A program made the translations under genes and the position numbers. The notes under the pieces were generated by a model that saw nothing but the letters and a program-made list of their open reading frames with translations, was not told the DNA's origin and did not search any database. A stretch of 64,000 nt of DNA from Oenococcus sp. UCMA 16435 (GTDB taxonomy: Bacteria > Bacillota > Bacilli > Lactobacillales > Lactobacillaceae), in the NCBI GenBank assembly GCA_004010835.2, contig CP030868.2:620001-684000 (forward strand), in the 5' to 3' direction. Below, piece after piece: positions 9,599-20,065 of this stretch. The stretch's first letter is position 1. Every line of letters starts with the position of its first letter.

Positions 9599-10697
9599 TA
9601 TTGTAGTTTCGATTTCTGCTTTCGGTTTTATTTAAACTCGTAAAAGGCAATTCTTTTAAACGAGGAACTGTTGAAATCAATTTGTTAATAAAGAATCGGT
9701 CGGCAGAAAGACTGCTTTTAGCCTGGAAATAAATTTTAATAGGATTATTTGTTGAACCGGAAGATAACAGATTATTTTTTTGAAAAAAACTCATCAAATA
9801 TTTTGATAAAACTGGATTGAGATTTTGAATTTGGTCGAAATCATTAACCGAATTAAGAAAATCATCAGTAATATAAACAGACACATTCATAGAAAAATGT
9901 TGGCGATAAAATAAAGCGGCAAAACTAGAAATTGGTCCAAAACCAATTAAATTAATAGAAGCAAATTTTTGGCTTAATTTAAAAATAGTTTCTTCGAGTT
10001 CCTTTTCATAATCAAGATAATTACTATCAGATAAATAAAATCCAGCAAAAGGACGAAAATCATTTATCAATACAAGATTATTTATTTTTTCAAAAATGTC
10101 TTGAGGTAGCCTAGGAACAAAATTATTTTTTGGTTCATTAAAAATTATATTCAAAGATTTTTTTGACGAAACAAAATTAATAATCTCCGAAATATTAAAT
10201 ATTTTATTTGCTGGAGATTCCTCGCCCATTGTTTTTACTTTAAAATTTTTTGAAGAGTCGCATATTTTTCTTAGTCTTATTTCATGAAAAATAAAACGAT
10301 GCAAACCGGCATTTATTAGATCAATTCTATAAGAAAATGAATTCTTTGGATAAACAAAAGTATCGCTCGATCCCTTGATATTGATTGTTTTTATTTTTAT
10401 TTTCGCAATGTCATAAAACGATATTTGTGTATAAACAGATTTTTCAGGAAAACTTTTTAAGTCGATTTCTATTTTATAAACACCGGATTTCTCTAAAAGC
10501 GGGAGATCTGCAGAAACACGATTAGCTTGATAATCAACCAAAGAATTCCAACTGTGAATTATCATGCTTGACGGCATCAAGGAATTCACGAAAACAACTC
10601 TATTCAATGACGAAAAATCAATCGAAGATCCGTAAAGATAGTCACTAGAAGTTCCGTTTTTCCAAAAAATTAAGTTTGTGGGATATTTATTGTCCAT
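9591..10697 (-). CDS. asp3: Accessory Sec protein Asp3 with a long C-terminal extension
   Basis: Residues 1 to about 150 match Asp3: LYGSSIDF, NSLMPSSMIIHSWNSLVDYQ and LPLLEKSGVYKIEI. Asp3 binds unglycosylated adhesin and forms the Asp1-Asp2-Asp3 complex at the membrane. The protein is 368 residues, much longer than many Asp3 proteins. Its C-terminal half (about 205-340) contains INLIGFGPISSFAALFY, which lines up with the nucleophile elbow of the neighbouring Asp2 (LILSGLSMGSFGALYYG) but lacks the Ser. I infer an appended, catalytically dead Asp2-like hydrolase domain. The gene overlaps asp2 and secA2 at its two ends. Confidence 0.85.
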   Translation of the reverse strand: MDNKYPTNLIFWKNGTSSDYLYGSSIDFSSLNRVVFVNSLMPSSMIIHSWNSLVDYQANRVSADLPLLEKSGVYKIEIDLKSFPEKSVYTQISFYDIAKIKIKTINIKGSSDTFVYPKNSFSYRIDLINAGLHRFIFHEIRLRKICDSSKNFKVKTMGEESPANKIFNISEIINFVSSKKSLNIIFNEPKNNFVPRLPQDIFEKINNLVLINDFRPFAGFYLSDSNYLDYEKELEETIFKLSQKFASINLIGFGPISSFAALFYRQHFSMNVSVYITDDFLNSVNDFDQIQNLNPVLSKYLMSFFQKNNLLSSGSTNNPIKIYFQAKSSLSADRFFINKLISTVPRLKELPFTSLNKTESRNRNYNNV

Positions 10698-12222
10698 TCT
10701 TTTTTCCTCGTTGAAAATCAGCAGCTAAGATATTTTTGAATTGACGTATAAACCAATCGTTAATTGCTTGGCTATTATCATTATGTCTACCAGGAATTCC
10801 CTTACCGATCAGAGAAGTTTTTTTATTTTTTAAGGCTGCCAAAATATCCCGATAAGCGGTTGGATCGTAATCATCGTTAAGCATATAAGAGATCGCTAAT
10901 CTGGTATTATTTAAATCTGCTTGATTAAATTTTTTCCAAAAACGTTCATTTAATCGCTTAATTCGATCAAAATAATTGTCGTTCGTTAAAAAATTCAAAA
11001 TATCCAGAGAAGTTGGAAAACCACCAGGTCGAACTAGTTTTTCATTTTTTGCTATATTGCCAAGGTTAACCAAAGGCTTACCAACGATAATTGCATCTGC
11101 TTTGAAATCCGATCCATAATACAGTGCTCCAAATGATCCCATTGAAAGGCCTGATAAAATCAGTTGATTAGCTTTAAAATCGAGCTCTTTTAAACAATTA
11201 GAAATTTTTTTGTGCAAAAATCTTTCTAATTCCTCTGAGCCCAAATAAAATGAGCCTCCTTCAATACGTGGATCGGCAATCAAAAGAAAAGGGCTGCCCA
11301 AAGATTTCATCATTGGATATCCTTCAAAACCTTCAGCAGTACGATAACCTGAAAAATAAACATTCAATGGAGGCCGTAAATCTCCAGGATCAAAATATGT
11401 TAAAAGTTCTTCTCGACTGGAATCAGAAAATCTGCGTCCGCCAACAATAAGTTGGCCGAATGAATGCCGCGATTTTCGATAATGGAGTGGCCCAATTTTT
11501 AAACATCCGCTTCCATGTGCATAAATTGAAAAGAAGGCATATATATCCTGATCTGAAGATTTTAAAATAAAAGGACTGTTTAATTTTGATTGTGGGATAG
11601 TTAATGTCCTAATAACATTCGAACTTTGTTGTTTGATCTCGCTAATTCGGAGTTCGATTGAAACATTTGCACTAGTCTCGAATTCTGGCCATAATTCATA
11701 ATCAAATTGCTTGTCAAAAGGAATATTATATTGCCAAAGCAAAAGCTGAGAAAAACGTTCACCAAAGAAACCGTCTAAAGACACATTTACATGTCCATTA
11801 AAAGCAATTTTGCCTTTAAAATCGCTACTAATTTCAACACGATTCAAATCAAGTTTGGCACCAAGCTGTTTTCCTGAAAAATCATTCTCGATAATATTAA
11901 GAATTTCAATCGGATTTTCTATATTAATTGAAAAAGATTTTTTTATTTTTAGAAGTTGAGAAACATCATTGGATATTAAAAGATTAGAGTTATACAAAAG
12001 ATGATAAGAAGGAATACTGGAAAATAATTCTTTTAAAAATTTCAAGCTTGATTGACTAGTAAACAAATAAATATCAAATTTCTTCGATAAGATATCTATC
12101 TTTCCTTCATCATCGTTTTCATCAGAGTTTAAAAATATCCAGTTAGTTTTCTTATTCTCACCATTTAGATAAATTTGCCAATCCTTATTGCCAATCTGAA
12201 GTACATTTATTAATTTATTCAT
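10687..12222 (-). CDS. asp2: Accessory Sec protein Asp2 (acetyltransferase/hydrolase fold)
   Basis: A 511-residue Asp2. In S. gordonii, Asp2 both assists export and O-acetylates GlcNAc on the adhesin through a Ser-centred triad. Here the nucleophile elbow is GLSMGSFGALYYG (about residues 360-372). A candidate catalytic His lies in GIPGRHNDNS near the C-terminus. The N-terminal region carries the non-catalytic beta domain (HGSGCLKIGPLHYRKSRH). It starts one base after the asp1 stop and overlaps asp3 by 11 bases. The catalytic residues look intact. Confidence 0.92.
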   Translation of the reverse strand: MNKLINVLQIGNKDWQIYLNGENKKTNWIFLNSDENDDEGKIDILSKKFDIYLFTSQSSLKFLKELFSSIPSYHLLYNSNLLISNDVSQLLKIKKSFSINIENPIEILNIIENDFSGKQLGAKLDLNRVEISSDFKGKIAFNGHVNVSLDGFFGERFSQLLLWQYNIPFDKQFDYELWPEFETSANVSIELRISEIKQQSSNVIRTLTIPQSKLNSPFILKSSDQDIYAFFSIYAHGSGCLKIGPLHYRKSRHSFGQLIVGGRRFSDSSREELLTYFDPGDLRPPLNVYFSGYRTAEGFEGYPMMKSLGSPFLLIADPRIEGGSFYLGSEELERFLHKKISNCLKELDFKANQLILSGLSMGSFGALYYGSDFKADAIIVGKPLVNLGNIAKNEKLVRPGGFPTSLDILNFLTNDNYFDRIKRLNERFWKKFNQADLNNTRLAISYMLNDDYDPTAYRDILAALKNKKTSLIGKGIPGRHNDNSQAINDWFIRQFKNILAADFQRGKKNGQ

Positions 12223-12223
12223 G

Positions 12224-13825
12224 TTACTTACCTAAGGCTTTCAGCCACTGGTCAAGCAAATTAAAACTTGTATATTGCTCCATTTTTTTAACGGAATAAA
12301 CCAATGATTGATTCCAATGTTTTAAACCTACAAAATAATAATTAATTGCCTTGCTTAAATCATTCAAATCAGAAATAATCAAACCATTTTTTTGATCATT
12401 TACATATTGAGACTCATCAAAATTAATTTGAGGAATTCCAGCACTAATTCCAGCAATTTGAATAAACAAGTCTGCTTCTCTAGACAAATCAATGATTAGA
12501 CGAACCCTCTTCATAGAAGTAATGATTGATTCCTCTGAAAAAAATGTATTAATTTGAAAGCGTTGATAAAAATCAATTCCCGCTTTAAAATCATCAGAAT
12601 TTGATTGATCGACTTCAGAATCAAGCAGTTGATTTTCATTTAGCTGAGAAACAACTTGCTTCAACTCATAATCATCAGAAGGAAGATCAATTTTAAAATT
12701 ATCAGAAATTTTTCTTATAATCATTGATTCCAAAGTATTTTTATTCATTTCGGTAGTAACAATGATTAAATTTATATTTTCGTTATCAATCATTTTAGAA
12801 AAAATTGTAAAAAAGATTTTTTTTGAAAAATCATTGTTTGGATTTTTGGCAACCCAATAAATCGTCAACTTTTTCTCTCGTTGGCTGAGACCTAACTGTA
12901 GACGAGTATCATAAGGTGTCAATTCATGAATCTTTTGAATTAACAAACGTCCTTTTTCCTGAGAGAAATTTGTATTAATAAAATTTTTAAGCTTTTGATA
13001 ATTACTTTTTTGATCAACAATAAGACCACTGGATTTAAGAAGTTCATTTTTAATGATGGATTTATTTTGATGTTGAAAATCATAGCGATTACTAAAATAA
13101 GATAAAATAACTTTTTGCTTATCCAAAGATTTAAAAACTAATTGATCTTGTTCCGCTTGTGCTGCCGATATAACCAAATCATCATGAGAATTGTTCTTTA
13201 AAAGATGAGCTTTTGTAAATTCTAAAATCAGCTGATCGATACTTTTGTATGATTTTGCTTTGAAATTACTCGCGAAAAGTGGATTAACATACACGCTATA
13301 TACATCATTATTGAAATAATGACGAATTCTTAAATTACCTGCCGGATCCAAATAATCCTGAAAATCGATCTGACCATCAGAATAATGAATCACACTAGAA
13401 ACAAAACCGCGATCATCAATTAAGAAGCTTCGAACAAGTTGCTTAAAATTATATCTTTCGATTTTAATGATTCTTCCTTCCTCGGAAAAATGAACTCGAC
13501 CGATTTGGTTTCCTGACAAATTAACAATGATATGAAAAGGAGTATAAATTTTTTCAATTCCATCAGGCCAATTAAAATCATAAAAAGAGAGTGGCCTAAT
13601 ACCGTTAATATGAACATTCTGAATATCATCGAAAACAGACCAAGCTGGAATTTCTAATAATCCCTGGCTGTGTAGACTGCTTAAAAGATTTGGTGAATAA
13701 CGAATGAACATCAATTCAACTGGAATGTTCCCTTTTTTAAAAATTTTAATTTGATGAACGGTATCATCGAAATCAGTGGGACGAAAAGTTTGATCTGACC
13801 AAGATGGAACAAAATATATCATCAA
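12224..13825 (-). CDS. asp1: Accessory Sec protein Asp1
   Basis: A 533-residue Asp1, a GT-B-fold protein without known transferase activity that holds Asp2 and Asp3 together and contacts SecA2. The N-terminus (YFVPSWSDQTFRPTDFDDTVHQI) is characteristic, and the C-terminal FIQIAGISAGIPQINFDES resembles a relic sugar-nucleotide site. Length is standard. Its start overlaps the secY2 stop (ATGA), so the two are translationally coupled. Asp1 is a specific marker of an accessory Sec system, which makes this call secure. Confidence 0.92.
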   Translation of the reverse strand: MMIYFVPSWSDQTFRPTDFDDTVHQIKIFKKGNIPVELMFIRYSPNLLSSLHSQGLLEIPAWSVFDDIQNVHINGIRPLSFYDFNWPDGIEKIYTPFHIIVNLSGNQIGRVHFSEEGRIIKIERYNFKQLVRSFLIDDRGFVSSVIHYSDGQIDFQDYLDPAGNLRIRHYFNNDVYSVYVNPLFASNFKAKSYKSIDQLILEFTKAHLLKNNSHDDLVISAAQAEQDQLVFKSLDKQKVILSYFSNRYDFQHQNKSIIKNELLKSSGLIVDQKSNYQKLKNFINTNFSQEKGRLLIQKIHELTPYDTRLQLGLSQREKKLTIYWVAKNPNNDFSKKIFFTIFSKMIDNENINLIIVTTEMNKNTLESMIIRKISDNFKIDLPSDDYELKQVVSQLNENQLLDSEVDQSNSDDFKAGIDFYQRFQINTFFSEESIITSMKRVRLIIDLSREADLFIQIAGISAGIPQINFDESQYVNDQKNGLIISDLNDLSKAINYYFVGLKHWNQSLVYSVKKMEQYTSFNLLDQWLKALGK

Positions 13826-15114
13826 AATCTCCTTTTATCAAAAAACGGTAATAAAACGTCATAGTTGTATTTCTCAGTTAACGCTCTTACTTGATCAATT
13901 ATTGTTAATACCATGCTGACGAGAGTTACCAAAACTCCTAAATAAAGTGCATAATTCGTAAAAGCTGGATCACGAAGACCAATAATCAAAGGAACTACGG
14001 AGATGAAATCGATATAAAAAGTACCGATTGTCGACATTCTCATTAAAGTTAAATTTATATAGCTCTCAGTCTGCTTGCCTGGACGAATATTAATAATATA
14101 ATCTCCATTCTTCTGCATGTTTTCCGAAATATCGCCCGGATTAATATTTAAGAAAGCGAAAGCGAAGGACAAAATACTTAATACAATTAAATAAAGAACA
14201 ATACCGTTAATATGGCTGAGACTAATATTTTTCAAAAGAGAACTGAATAAAGAATTTCTAAGCGAAAAATAAGAAGAAAAAAACAAAATTAAGTATCGGA
14301 CAAAAGCAAAAAATGAAACTCCGAACATAAAAGGCATCGCACCCGCTGGAACCAATTTAATAGAAATATAGGAATCGGCGGATAATTCGCTGTTTATCAT
14401 AATATGCTCGACTGGAATTCTATATTCAGCCTGATACATGAAAACCATGATCATTAAGAGAAAATAAGCTCCGACAATTACAACAAAAACAAAAATTATA
14501 GAATGAAAAGTAAAAAAATCAATTAAATATTCTTCAAAGAAATTCTTAATTCCATCAAATAAATTGCTCACCAAACCGGCAATAATTAAAACGCCAGGTC
14601 CACCGATTCCTAATTCATTATTTCTATCAGAAAGCCAAGAAAGATAAACTGCTCCAATCGTTAAAATAATCGCGATTATAAAAGACGCTGAAAAATTCGT
14701 CGAATTAAAAATTGAACTACTAGAAACACTGCTGACTTCTTTAGCAATAACAAATCCCTGAATAAAAGCGACAATTATGGTAATTAATATTTTCAATAAA
14801 TGACTTTTATTTTTAGATAGCCTCTCAAGTTGAAAACTTTTAATCGAAGAAAATGCTCCCCAAATAATTAAGGCAGACATATATGGGCCAAGTCCTAAAG
14901 CAAATAAAGAAAATCGATGCAAATTTCCGCCAGTTAAACTACTAGCGAGATTAAAAGCGTATTGGGAATTAATCAAATTTGTCAACTTTTGTTTATCAAT
15001 TCCAGGAATCAATACATTTTGTCCAATTTCATAAACTATAAGAATTAAAAAAGTCCAAATTAGTCTCATTCGAAATTGTTTTTCAAGGAGGATTGTTTTT
15101 AGAGTTTTAAACAT
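13822..15114 (-). CDS. secY2: Accessory Sec channel SecY2
   Basis: A 430-residue polytopic membrane protein with about 10 hydrophobic helices, the SecY topology. The plug/TM1 area reads LIVYEIGQNVLIPGID, and the LSRLSKNKSH-like cytoplasmic loop after TM2 is retained as ERLSKNKSH. It is more divergent than housekeeping SecY, as usual for SecY2. It is the first gene of the asp-sec-gtf operon and overlaps asp1 by four bases. An 87-bp spacer with a terminator hairpin separates it from the adhesin gene, so secY2 may need its own promoter or read-through. Confidence 0.92.
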   Translation of the reverse strand: MFKTLKTILLEKQFRMRLIWTFLILIVYEIGQNVLIPGIDKQKLTNLINSQYAFNLASSLTGGNLHRFSLFALGLGPYMSALIIWGAFSSIKSFQLERLSKNKSHLLKILITIIVAFIQGFVIAKEVSSVSSSSIFNSTNFSASFIIAIILTIGAVYLSWLSDRNNELGIGGPGVLIIAGLVSNLFDGIKNFFEEYLIDFFTFHSIIFVFVVIVGAYFLLMIMVFMYQAEYRIPVEHIMINSELSADSYISIKLVPAGAMPFMFGVSFFAFVRYLILFFSSYFSLRNSLFSSLLKNISLSHINGIVLYLIVLSILSFAFAFLNINPGDISENMQKNGDYIINIRPGKQTESYINLTLMRMSTIGTFYIDFISVVPLIIGLRDPAFTNYALYLGVLVTLVSMVLTIIDQVRALTEKYNYDVLLPFFDKRRF

Positions 15115-15142
15115 ACTTAAAAAAGTGCAATGTTACATGTCT

Positions 15143-15189
15143 AAAAAAAGTAAAAACCATCTAAATTTTTAAGAAAGGTTTTTACTTTT
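15143..15189 (-). terminator. Terminator after the serine-rich adhesin gene
   Basis: A 13-bp perfect inverted repeat (AAAAGTAAAAACC and its complement) with an 18-base loop, followed on the - strand by a run of T. It would limit read-through from the adhesin gene into secY2 and so favour adhesin mRNA over secretion-machinery mRNA. Confidence 0.75.
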
Positions 15190-15200
15190 AATTAGATTAA

Positions 15201-17993
15201 TTAATCAACATCTTTATGCTTTTTATTGCGTCGATTTTTCTTTGGTATTAGTCCTAATGAAGCTAAGAGACCAACATCAGCAATCAAAGATAGATTTGGA
15301 CCAATTTCCCCAGTTGAAGGCAACATACCGTCATTTTGTTTTTTAGTAACCTTTGGAGATGCTGAAGTTGATTCAGAACCAGAGACGGATTCCGAAGTAG
15401 ATTCGGATGCTGAAGTTGATTCAGAACCAGAGACGGATTCCGAAGTAGATTCGGATGCTGAAGTTGATTCAGAACCAGAGACGGATTCCGAAGTAGATTC
15501 GGATGCTGAAGTTGATTCAGAACCAGAGACGGATTCCGAAGTAGATTCGGATGCTGAAGTTGATTCAGAACCAGAGACGGATTCCGAAGTAGATTCGGAT
15601 GCTGAAGTTGATTCAGAACCAGAGACGGATTCCGAAGTAGATTCGGATGCTGAAGTTGATTCAGAACCAGAGACGGATTCCGAAGTAGATTCGGATGCTG
15701 AAGTTGATTCAGAACCAGAGACGGATTCCGAAGTAGATTCGGATGCTGAAGTTGATTCAGAACCAGAGACGGATTCCGAAGTAGATTCGGATGCTGAAGT
15801 TGATTCAGAACCAGAGACGGATTCCGAAGTAGATTCGGATGCTGAAGTTGATTCAGAACCAGAGACGGATTCCGAAGTAGATTCGGATGCTGAAGTTGAT
15901 TCAGAACCAGAGACGGATTCCGAAGTAGATTCGGATGCTGAAGTTGATTCAGAACCAGAGACGGATTCCGAAGTAGATTCGGATGCTGAAGTTGATTCAG
16001 AACCAGAGACGGATTCCGAAGTAGATTCGGATGCTGAAGTTGATTCAGAACCAGAGACGGATTCCGAAGTAGATTCGGATGCTGAAGTTGATTCAGAACC
16101 AGAGACGGATTCCGAAGTAGATTCGGATGCTGAAGTTGATTCAGAACCAGAGACGGATTCCGAAGTAGATGCGTTAGGTGTATAAATCACAATCGTATCT
16201 TCACCTAAATCAGAAGGTACCAAGCCATCCTGAATATCACTAACATCTACAGAATTTCCGTCACTATCTGTGGCCGTTATGTCATAGCCTGCTTCGCTAG
16301 GAACAAGCGTCTGCCCACTTGCGTCAGTGGTTGGATAATAAGCATCGGATGCATTGGTCGGATCATTAGCATATTGTGTTTCACTAATAATATTGCCATC
16401 AGAATCTTCGACTATAAGGCTTCCTAGCTTAAGGTACTGATATTGAATATTTTCAGTTTGTTGAACATAAGGATTGACAATATAATACGTGGTGTTTCCA
16501 ACTTTAGTACTAGTAGTTGCGCCTGGTCCCAAATCGTCATCTTGATAAACCACAGTCCCATTATTATAAACAGTCACGCTCATCGTACCGTCTGAACCCG
16601 TCTGAGTATAAATGACACTTACACCATTATGATAATTCTTCTCATATTGAGCCCCAATATCACCAAATTGAGACATCGTTCCGTTACCATTATCATTCGT
16701 ATCATCGGAGTAATATCCGGTAATAACTTCCCCGGACGAAGTTGTATAAACTTGTCCTGTCCATCCTGTTTGAACAACAGAGCTAGCAATGGTGTTGCCA
16801 CTGTCATCAACATAAGTAGTTGTCTGAGTCACGTCTTCGGGAACAAAATTAGAGACAGTACCATAGCTAGTGGTGAGGCTACCTGTATTGTCAATATAAT
16901 TCACATAATCATTTCCTAATGTATCAGTTCCACCAACTACAATTAAGGAACCATTACCATCAATATCATCATAATAATATATCAGACCAGAAAAAGCAGA
17001 AGAAGCTGTTCCAGAGGTATCGGTCCCTGTATTTGGCTGAATAGTAAGATCCTTCTCTGATCCACTAGTAGGAATTTCCCTCACATACAAAACTCCGCTA
17101 CCACTACGATCGATTGAAACTGAAATACTTCCAACGAGTTTACCGTTTTTATAAACCGTAAGCCACTCAAAATCGTAACGATCAGCATTATCGGTATTCC
17201 TAGGCATACTGGTTGGATACGTTGGATCAGCAACTGTAAAACCAGTACCAGTGGTTGTGGTTGCAGCTACAGCTTTGCTAGTTGCAGTGACGGTCGAAAC
17301 ATTTGATGTAGAAGTACTTTCAGAAGTCTGGGCAGTTATAGAAGAACTCTCGCTAGTTGAAAGCGATTCTGAAGAAGTGACAGACCCAGAAGCAATTTCA
17401 TCAGTTGAAGAAGTACTCGTGTCAGCTAAAAGACTTAAACTTTCAGAAGACGAGACAGATTGAGATTGTAAAACAGATTCGCTATTTGAAACACTGATCG
17501 AATCAGAATTATATTGGCTTTCAGAAGTGGATTCAGAATTCGAGTTGGACGTTGAAGTAGATTCAGATGCTGAAGTTGATTCGGAAGTAGAAAGTGATTG
17601 AGATCCACTAGTACTTGTTTGGGAAACCGCAGAGATTGTTACTTGATCAGCAGTTGCTAAAGTCTGTTCACTCACAGCTTTTTCGGTTGCAGCTTGAGCA
17701 TCCTGCTGAACTTGATCAGCCGATACATGAGTCGAAGCAATTAAAGAAGATCCGCCGAAAAAAGCAGCAAGAGCCGAAATACCTTTAAGAGCAGTAACGG
17801 CTTTATGGGTTGAATATGTTTCATCATCAAGATCCACATGCTTATTTTTTATTGGTTTAATAATTGGAAAACTACGAATGATTCTACTGGTAAATCTCGT
17901 AAGGCCGGAAACGACCCATTGCTTACCAGATTTATATAACTTAAAGCGTGTTGTGTTATCTGCTGTCGGATAACTTGGCTTTGTTTTTTTCAT
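15201..17993 (-). CDS. Serine-rich repeat glycoprotein adhesin (KxYKxGKxW signal, LPxTG)
   Basis: A surface adhesin of about 930 residues and the evident substrate of the downstream accessory Sec system. Start: ATG at 17993 with GGGGG six bases upstream, preferred to the TTG before it. Residues 18-30 carry KLYKSGKQW, the KxYKxGKxW signal motif, and a hydrophobic segment follows near 68-90. Next comes a short Ser-rich region (about 120-240) and a non-repetitive region (about 245-605) with MucBP-like pieces ([15 protein letters not shown]), the likely ligand-binding part. A long Ser-rich stalk of 16-residue repeats ([16 protein letters not shown]) leads to LPSTG, a hydrophobic stretch and a basic tail for sortase anchoring. 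Confidence 0.95.
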   Translation of the reverse strand: MKKTKPSYPTADNTTRFKLYKSGKQWVVSGLTRFTSRIIRSFPIIKPIKNKHVDLDDETYSTHKAVTALKGISALAAFFGGSSLIASTHVSADQVQQDAQAATEKAVSEQTLATADQVTISAVSQTSTSGSQSLSTSESTSASESTSTSNSNSESTSESQYNSDSISVSNSESVLQSQSVSSSESLSLLADTSTSSTDEIASGSVTSSESLSTSESSSITAQTSESTSTSNVSTVTATSKAVAATTTTGTGFTVADPTYPTSMPRNTDNADRYDFEWLTVYKNGKLVGSISVSIDRSGSGVLYVREIPTSGSEKDLTIQPNTGTDTSGTASSAFSGLIYYYDDIDGNGSLIVVGGTDTLGNDYVNYIDNTGSLTTSYGTVSNFVPEDVTQTTTYVDDSGNTIASSVVQTGWTGQVYTTSSGEVITGYYSDDTNDNGNGTMSQFGDIGAQYEKNYHNGVSVIYTQTGSDGTMSVTVYNNGTVVYQDDDLGPGATTSTKVGNTTYYIVNPYVQQTENIQYQYLKLGSLIVEDSDGNIISETQYANDPTNASDAYYPTTDASGQTLVPSEAGYDITATDSDGNSVDVSDIQDGLVPSDLGEDTIVIYTPNASTSESVSGSESTSASESTSESVSGSESTSASESTSESVSGSESTSASESTSESVSGSESTSASESTSESVSGSESTSASESTSESVSGSESTSASESTSESVSGSESTSASESTSESVSGSESTSASESTSESVSGSESTSASESTSESVSGSESTSASESTSESVSGSESTSASESTSESVSGSESTSASESTSESVSGSESTSASESTSESVSGSESTSASESTSESVSGSESTSASESTSESVSGSESTSASESTSESVSGSESTSASPKVTKKQNDGMLPSTGEIGPNLSLIADVGLLASLGLIPKKNRRNKKHKDVD
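15361..16176. repeat. 48-bp perfect tandem repeat array encoding the Ser-rich stalk
   Basis: Sixteen complete 48-bp units and a 42-bp seventeenth follow each other without a visible base difference. Each encodes 16 residues of the form [16 protein letters not shown]. The lack of silent variation points to recent expansion or homogenisation. The true copy number could differ if reads were short. Confidence 0.97.
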
Positions 17994-18326
17994 CAATATC
18001 CCCCTATAATTTATATTGTCAAGCGGTTAATAAGGCTGTTTAAGCGCATCCGAGAGGAAGTTTAAACTAGATTTTTGAAAAAAACATGTAAATTTAAACT
18101 ACTTTTATGTAATAAAAAATAATTATATTCATTGCATCAAAAAAAATTAATACAAATTGATACAGTGATATAGCCCGGTGAACTTGCAAGCCAATAATGC
18201 TAATCGTTTAACAAAAAGATTCTAAAAAAAATCATACACTTTCAACAATTGGAAATCTATGATTTTGAGAAGAATATATTAACTATTAAGAATAAAAATT
18301 AAAGGAATTAAAAATATTAATCGTTA
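17994..18326. other. Adhesin upstream region, no gene
   Basis: About 330 AT-rich bases between the DUF916-type gene and the adhesin gene, with no coding frame that I can support. It holds the adhesin's GGGGG ribosome-binding site and two copies of a TTTAAACTA-like word about 33 bp apart (near 18061 and 18094). It should contain the adhesin promoter, but I cannot place a convincing -35/-10 pair. Confidence 0.5.
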
Positions 18327-19394
18327 TTATTTTTTAATATTTTTTTTAATTTTGAATATGGTAATAACCAAAAGAATTATTACTACCACAAGAAATACTA
18401 TAATAGCGGGAACGATCCAATCGTAATTCGAACTCTTCTTTAGATCTACATCAGACTTATTTAAAGAGGCAGCTTTTTTAGCTTTAATCTTGAAACTTCG
18501 AGAAAAATTCCAAGTTTTTGGATTTTTATAAGCAGTCGCTGTGACTTTTAATTTCAAAACATAATCACCGGACTTCATTTTAGTTCCATTAAGATAAATC
18601 GGGTATTTAAAATTGCTGTTTGGAGCAATCTGTAAATTTTTAGAGGTGGAACTATAAATCGCCTTACCGCTTCCCTTTTTATAAATTTTTGCAGTGATTT
18701 TTCCAGAAGACATTAAAAGTGATTGATCATTTTGAATTTTCGCGCTAATTTCATTTCTTCCATTAACCTGTCCCGGTATAACGGATAATAAATTCAAATT
18801 TGGTGTCAATTTATCGTCAGATTCTTTTAGGATAACGGCTACCGCATAAACAAAACGATTCTGGATCGTTGTTCCTTTTTTTGAAGTTGAATTTTTATCA
18901 ACTTCGCTTTCTTTTTGCTGGAATGTTAAGCCACCAAGAATAATTCCTCGATAGGATTTATTAGGCATTGTAACAGAAAAAGAAACGGTTTTTGATTCCT
19001 TTGCCGGAATAACAACACTCTTTGGATATTTAATCAATGTATTCAGTGGATATTTAAGAGTCTTATCATTTTTAATAGATGTCTTATCATACTCAATTAC
19101 ACCATTTAAGTTCGTTTTGGCAGAATTAACACCAACGTTAACAGTAATACTTTTAGAAGTATTATCTGTTAAAGATACTGTTAATGTTTGTTTTTGCCCA
19201 GGCTTCATTTTTAAATCAAAAAAACTTTTATTACTATTAATTTGGTTGCTTGGAAGATTCGTGCCGACCGTGAAATTCATTTCACTGGCACTGGCTTTGA
19301 ATGGCAAAAAAGCAAAAATAGCAAAACTAAAAAAAAGCAGAATAATTTTAGAACAAAATGAAAATGTATTCCTCAAACGGGTCTTTCTTTTCAT
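18327..19394 (-). CDS. DUF916/DUF3324 cell-surface protein (WxL-interacting type)
   Basis: A 355-residue protein with an N-terminal signal peptide ending near ASA (about 37), then the DUF916 module (residues about 40-160; FDLKMKPGQKQTLTVSL, YRGIILGGLTF). A DUF3324 module (about 165-300) and a C-terminal membrane helix with Lys-rich tail follow. These WxLIP proteins bind peptidoglycan and WxL proteins in a surface complex. Its ATG overlaps the WxL gene stop (TAATG), so the two are co-translated. It is the last gene of a three-gene surface operon. Confidence 0.9.
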   Translation of the reverse strand: MKRKTRLRNTFSFCSKIILLFFSFAIFAFLPFKASASEMNFTVGTNLPSNQINSNKSFFDLKMKPGQKQTLTVSLTDNTSKSITVNVGVNSAKTNLNGVIEYDKTSIKNDKTLKYPLNTLIKYPKSVVIPAKESKTVSFSVTMPNKSYRGIILGGLTFQQKESEVDKNSTSKKGTTIQNRFVYAVAVILKESDDKLTPNLNLLSVIPGQVNGRNEISAKIQNDQSLLMSSGKITAKIYKKGSGKAIYSSTSKNLQIAPNSNFKYPIYLNGTKMKSGDYVLKLKVTATAYKNPKTWNFSRSFKIKAKKAASLNKSDVDLKKSSNYDWIVPAIIVFLVVVIILLVITIFKIKKNIKK

Positions 19395-19990
19395 TAATTC
19401 AAACCAGATTCACTTGCCGTTGGAGTGTTGCCTAGAGTCCAAGTCATTGTTGCAGAATAGCTTCCCTTATAAAGAGGCGTCGAAACTGGCAGATTAAGTT
19501 TAATATTTGATAATGGATCGGTCGAAGTTCCCATTCCTTGATTACTATCAGCAGATAATACTGTAGTTGCCGCATTGGTTGATTCAATTGAATTAGATCC
19601 ACTTGTTAAAGCAGATGAATACTGATTTGTAGCAGCTTGGTCAAAAGAAACCGATGCTCCAGTCAAAGGCTGATCTGCATTTCCATTACTAAATGCAGTG
19701 AGTGATGCTTGCAAATTCCAACCATCACCGCTACCGGTTAGATCACTTACTGCAATTTCATCATCACTTTGATCTTCGGTACTGCTATAACTCACATTCT
19801 TATCAGATGTCACTTCTTGTGTCCCGAAATCAAAAGCTGACGGAAATTTTGACAAAGTCAAATCTCCAGACTGGAAACTAACAGTTCCATTAGTCGTGGT
19901 GGTGCTGTCAGCAAAGGCTGCTCCTGCAGGAACAAAAGTAATTACAGATGCAATAGCAACTGCTGCCAAAGACAATTTATTTTTTTTCAT
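19394..19990 (-). CDS. WxL-domain surface protein
   Basis: A WxL protein of about 198 residues. I place the start at ATG 19990 (MKKNKLSL) because AGGA lies about 8 bases upstream and a normal signal peptide follows (cleavage near AFA); the frame is open further upstream. The two Trp motifs of the domain are GWNLQASLTAF in the middle and MTWTLGNTP at the C-terminus. WxL domains bind peptidoglycan non-covalently. The domain fills most of the mature protein, so it may be the minimal partner of the DUF916-type protein encoded next. Confidence 0.9.
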   Translation of the reverse strand: MKKNKLSLAAVAIASVITFVPAGAAFADSTTTTNGTVSFQSGDLTLSKFPSAFDFGTQEVTSDKNVSYSSTEDQSDDEIAVSDLTGSGDGWNLQASLTAFSNGNADQPLTGASVSFDQAATNQYSSALTSGSNSIESTNAATTVLSADSNQGMGTSTDPLSNIKLNLPVSTPLYKGSYSATMTWTLGNTPTASESGLN

Positions 19991-20065
19991 AATTAAAATC
20001 CTCATAATCTTTATTTTTTGATAATTCATTTACATCGAACACAAACTGAATAATAATAGCATTTG

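Noticed and set aside
15361..16176. Possible CRISPR array because of regular repeats
   Set aside because: The units are directly adjacent with no spacers and code for Ser-rich protein. I saw no CRISPR-like array elsewhere.
15226..16185. A 319-codon + strand frame of acidic repeats ([14 protein letters not shown])
   Set aside because: It is the antisense image of the 48-bp adhesin repeats; its periodicity comes entirely from the Ser-rich gene on the other strand, and it lacks a ribosome-binding site.
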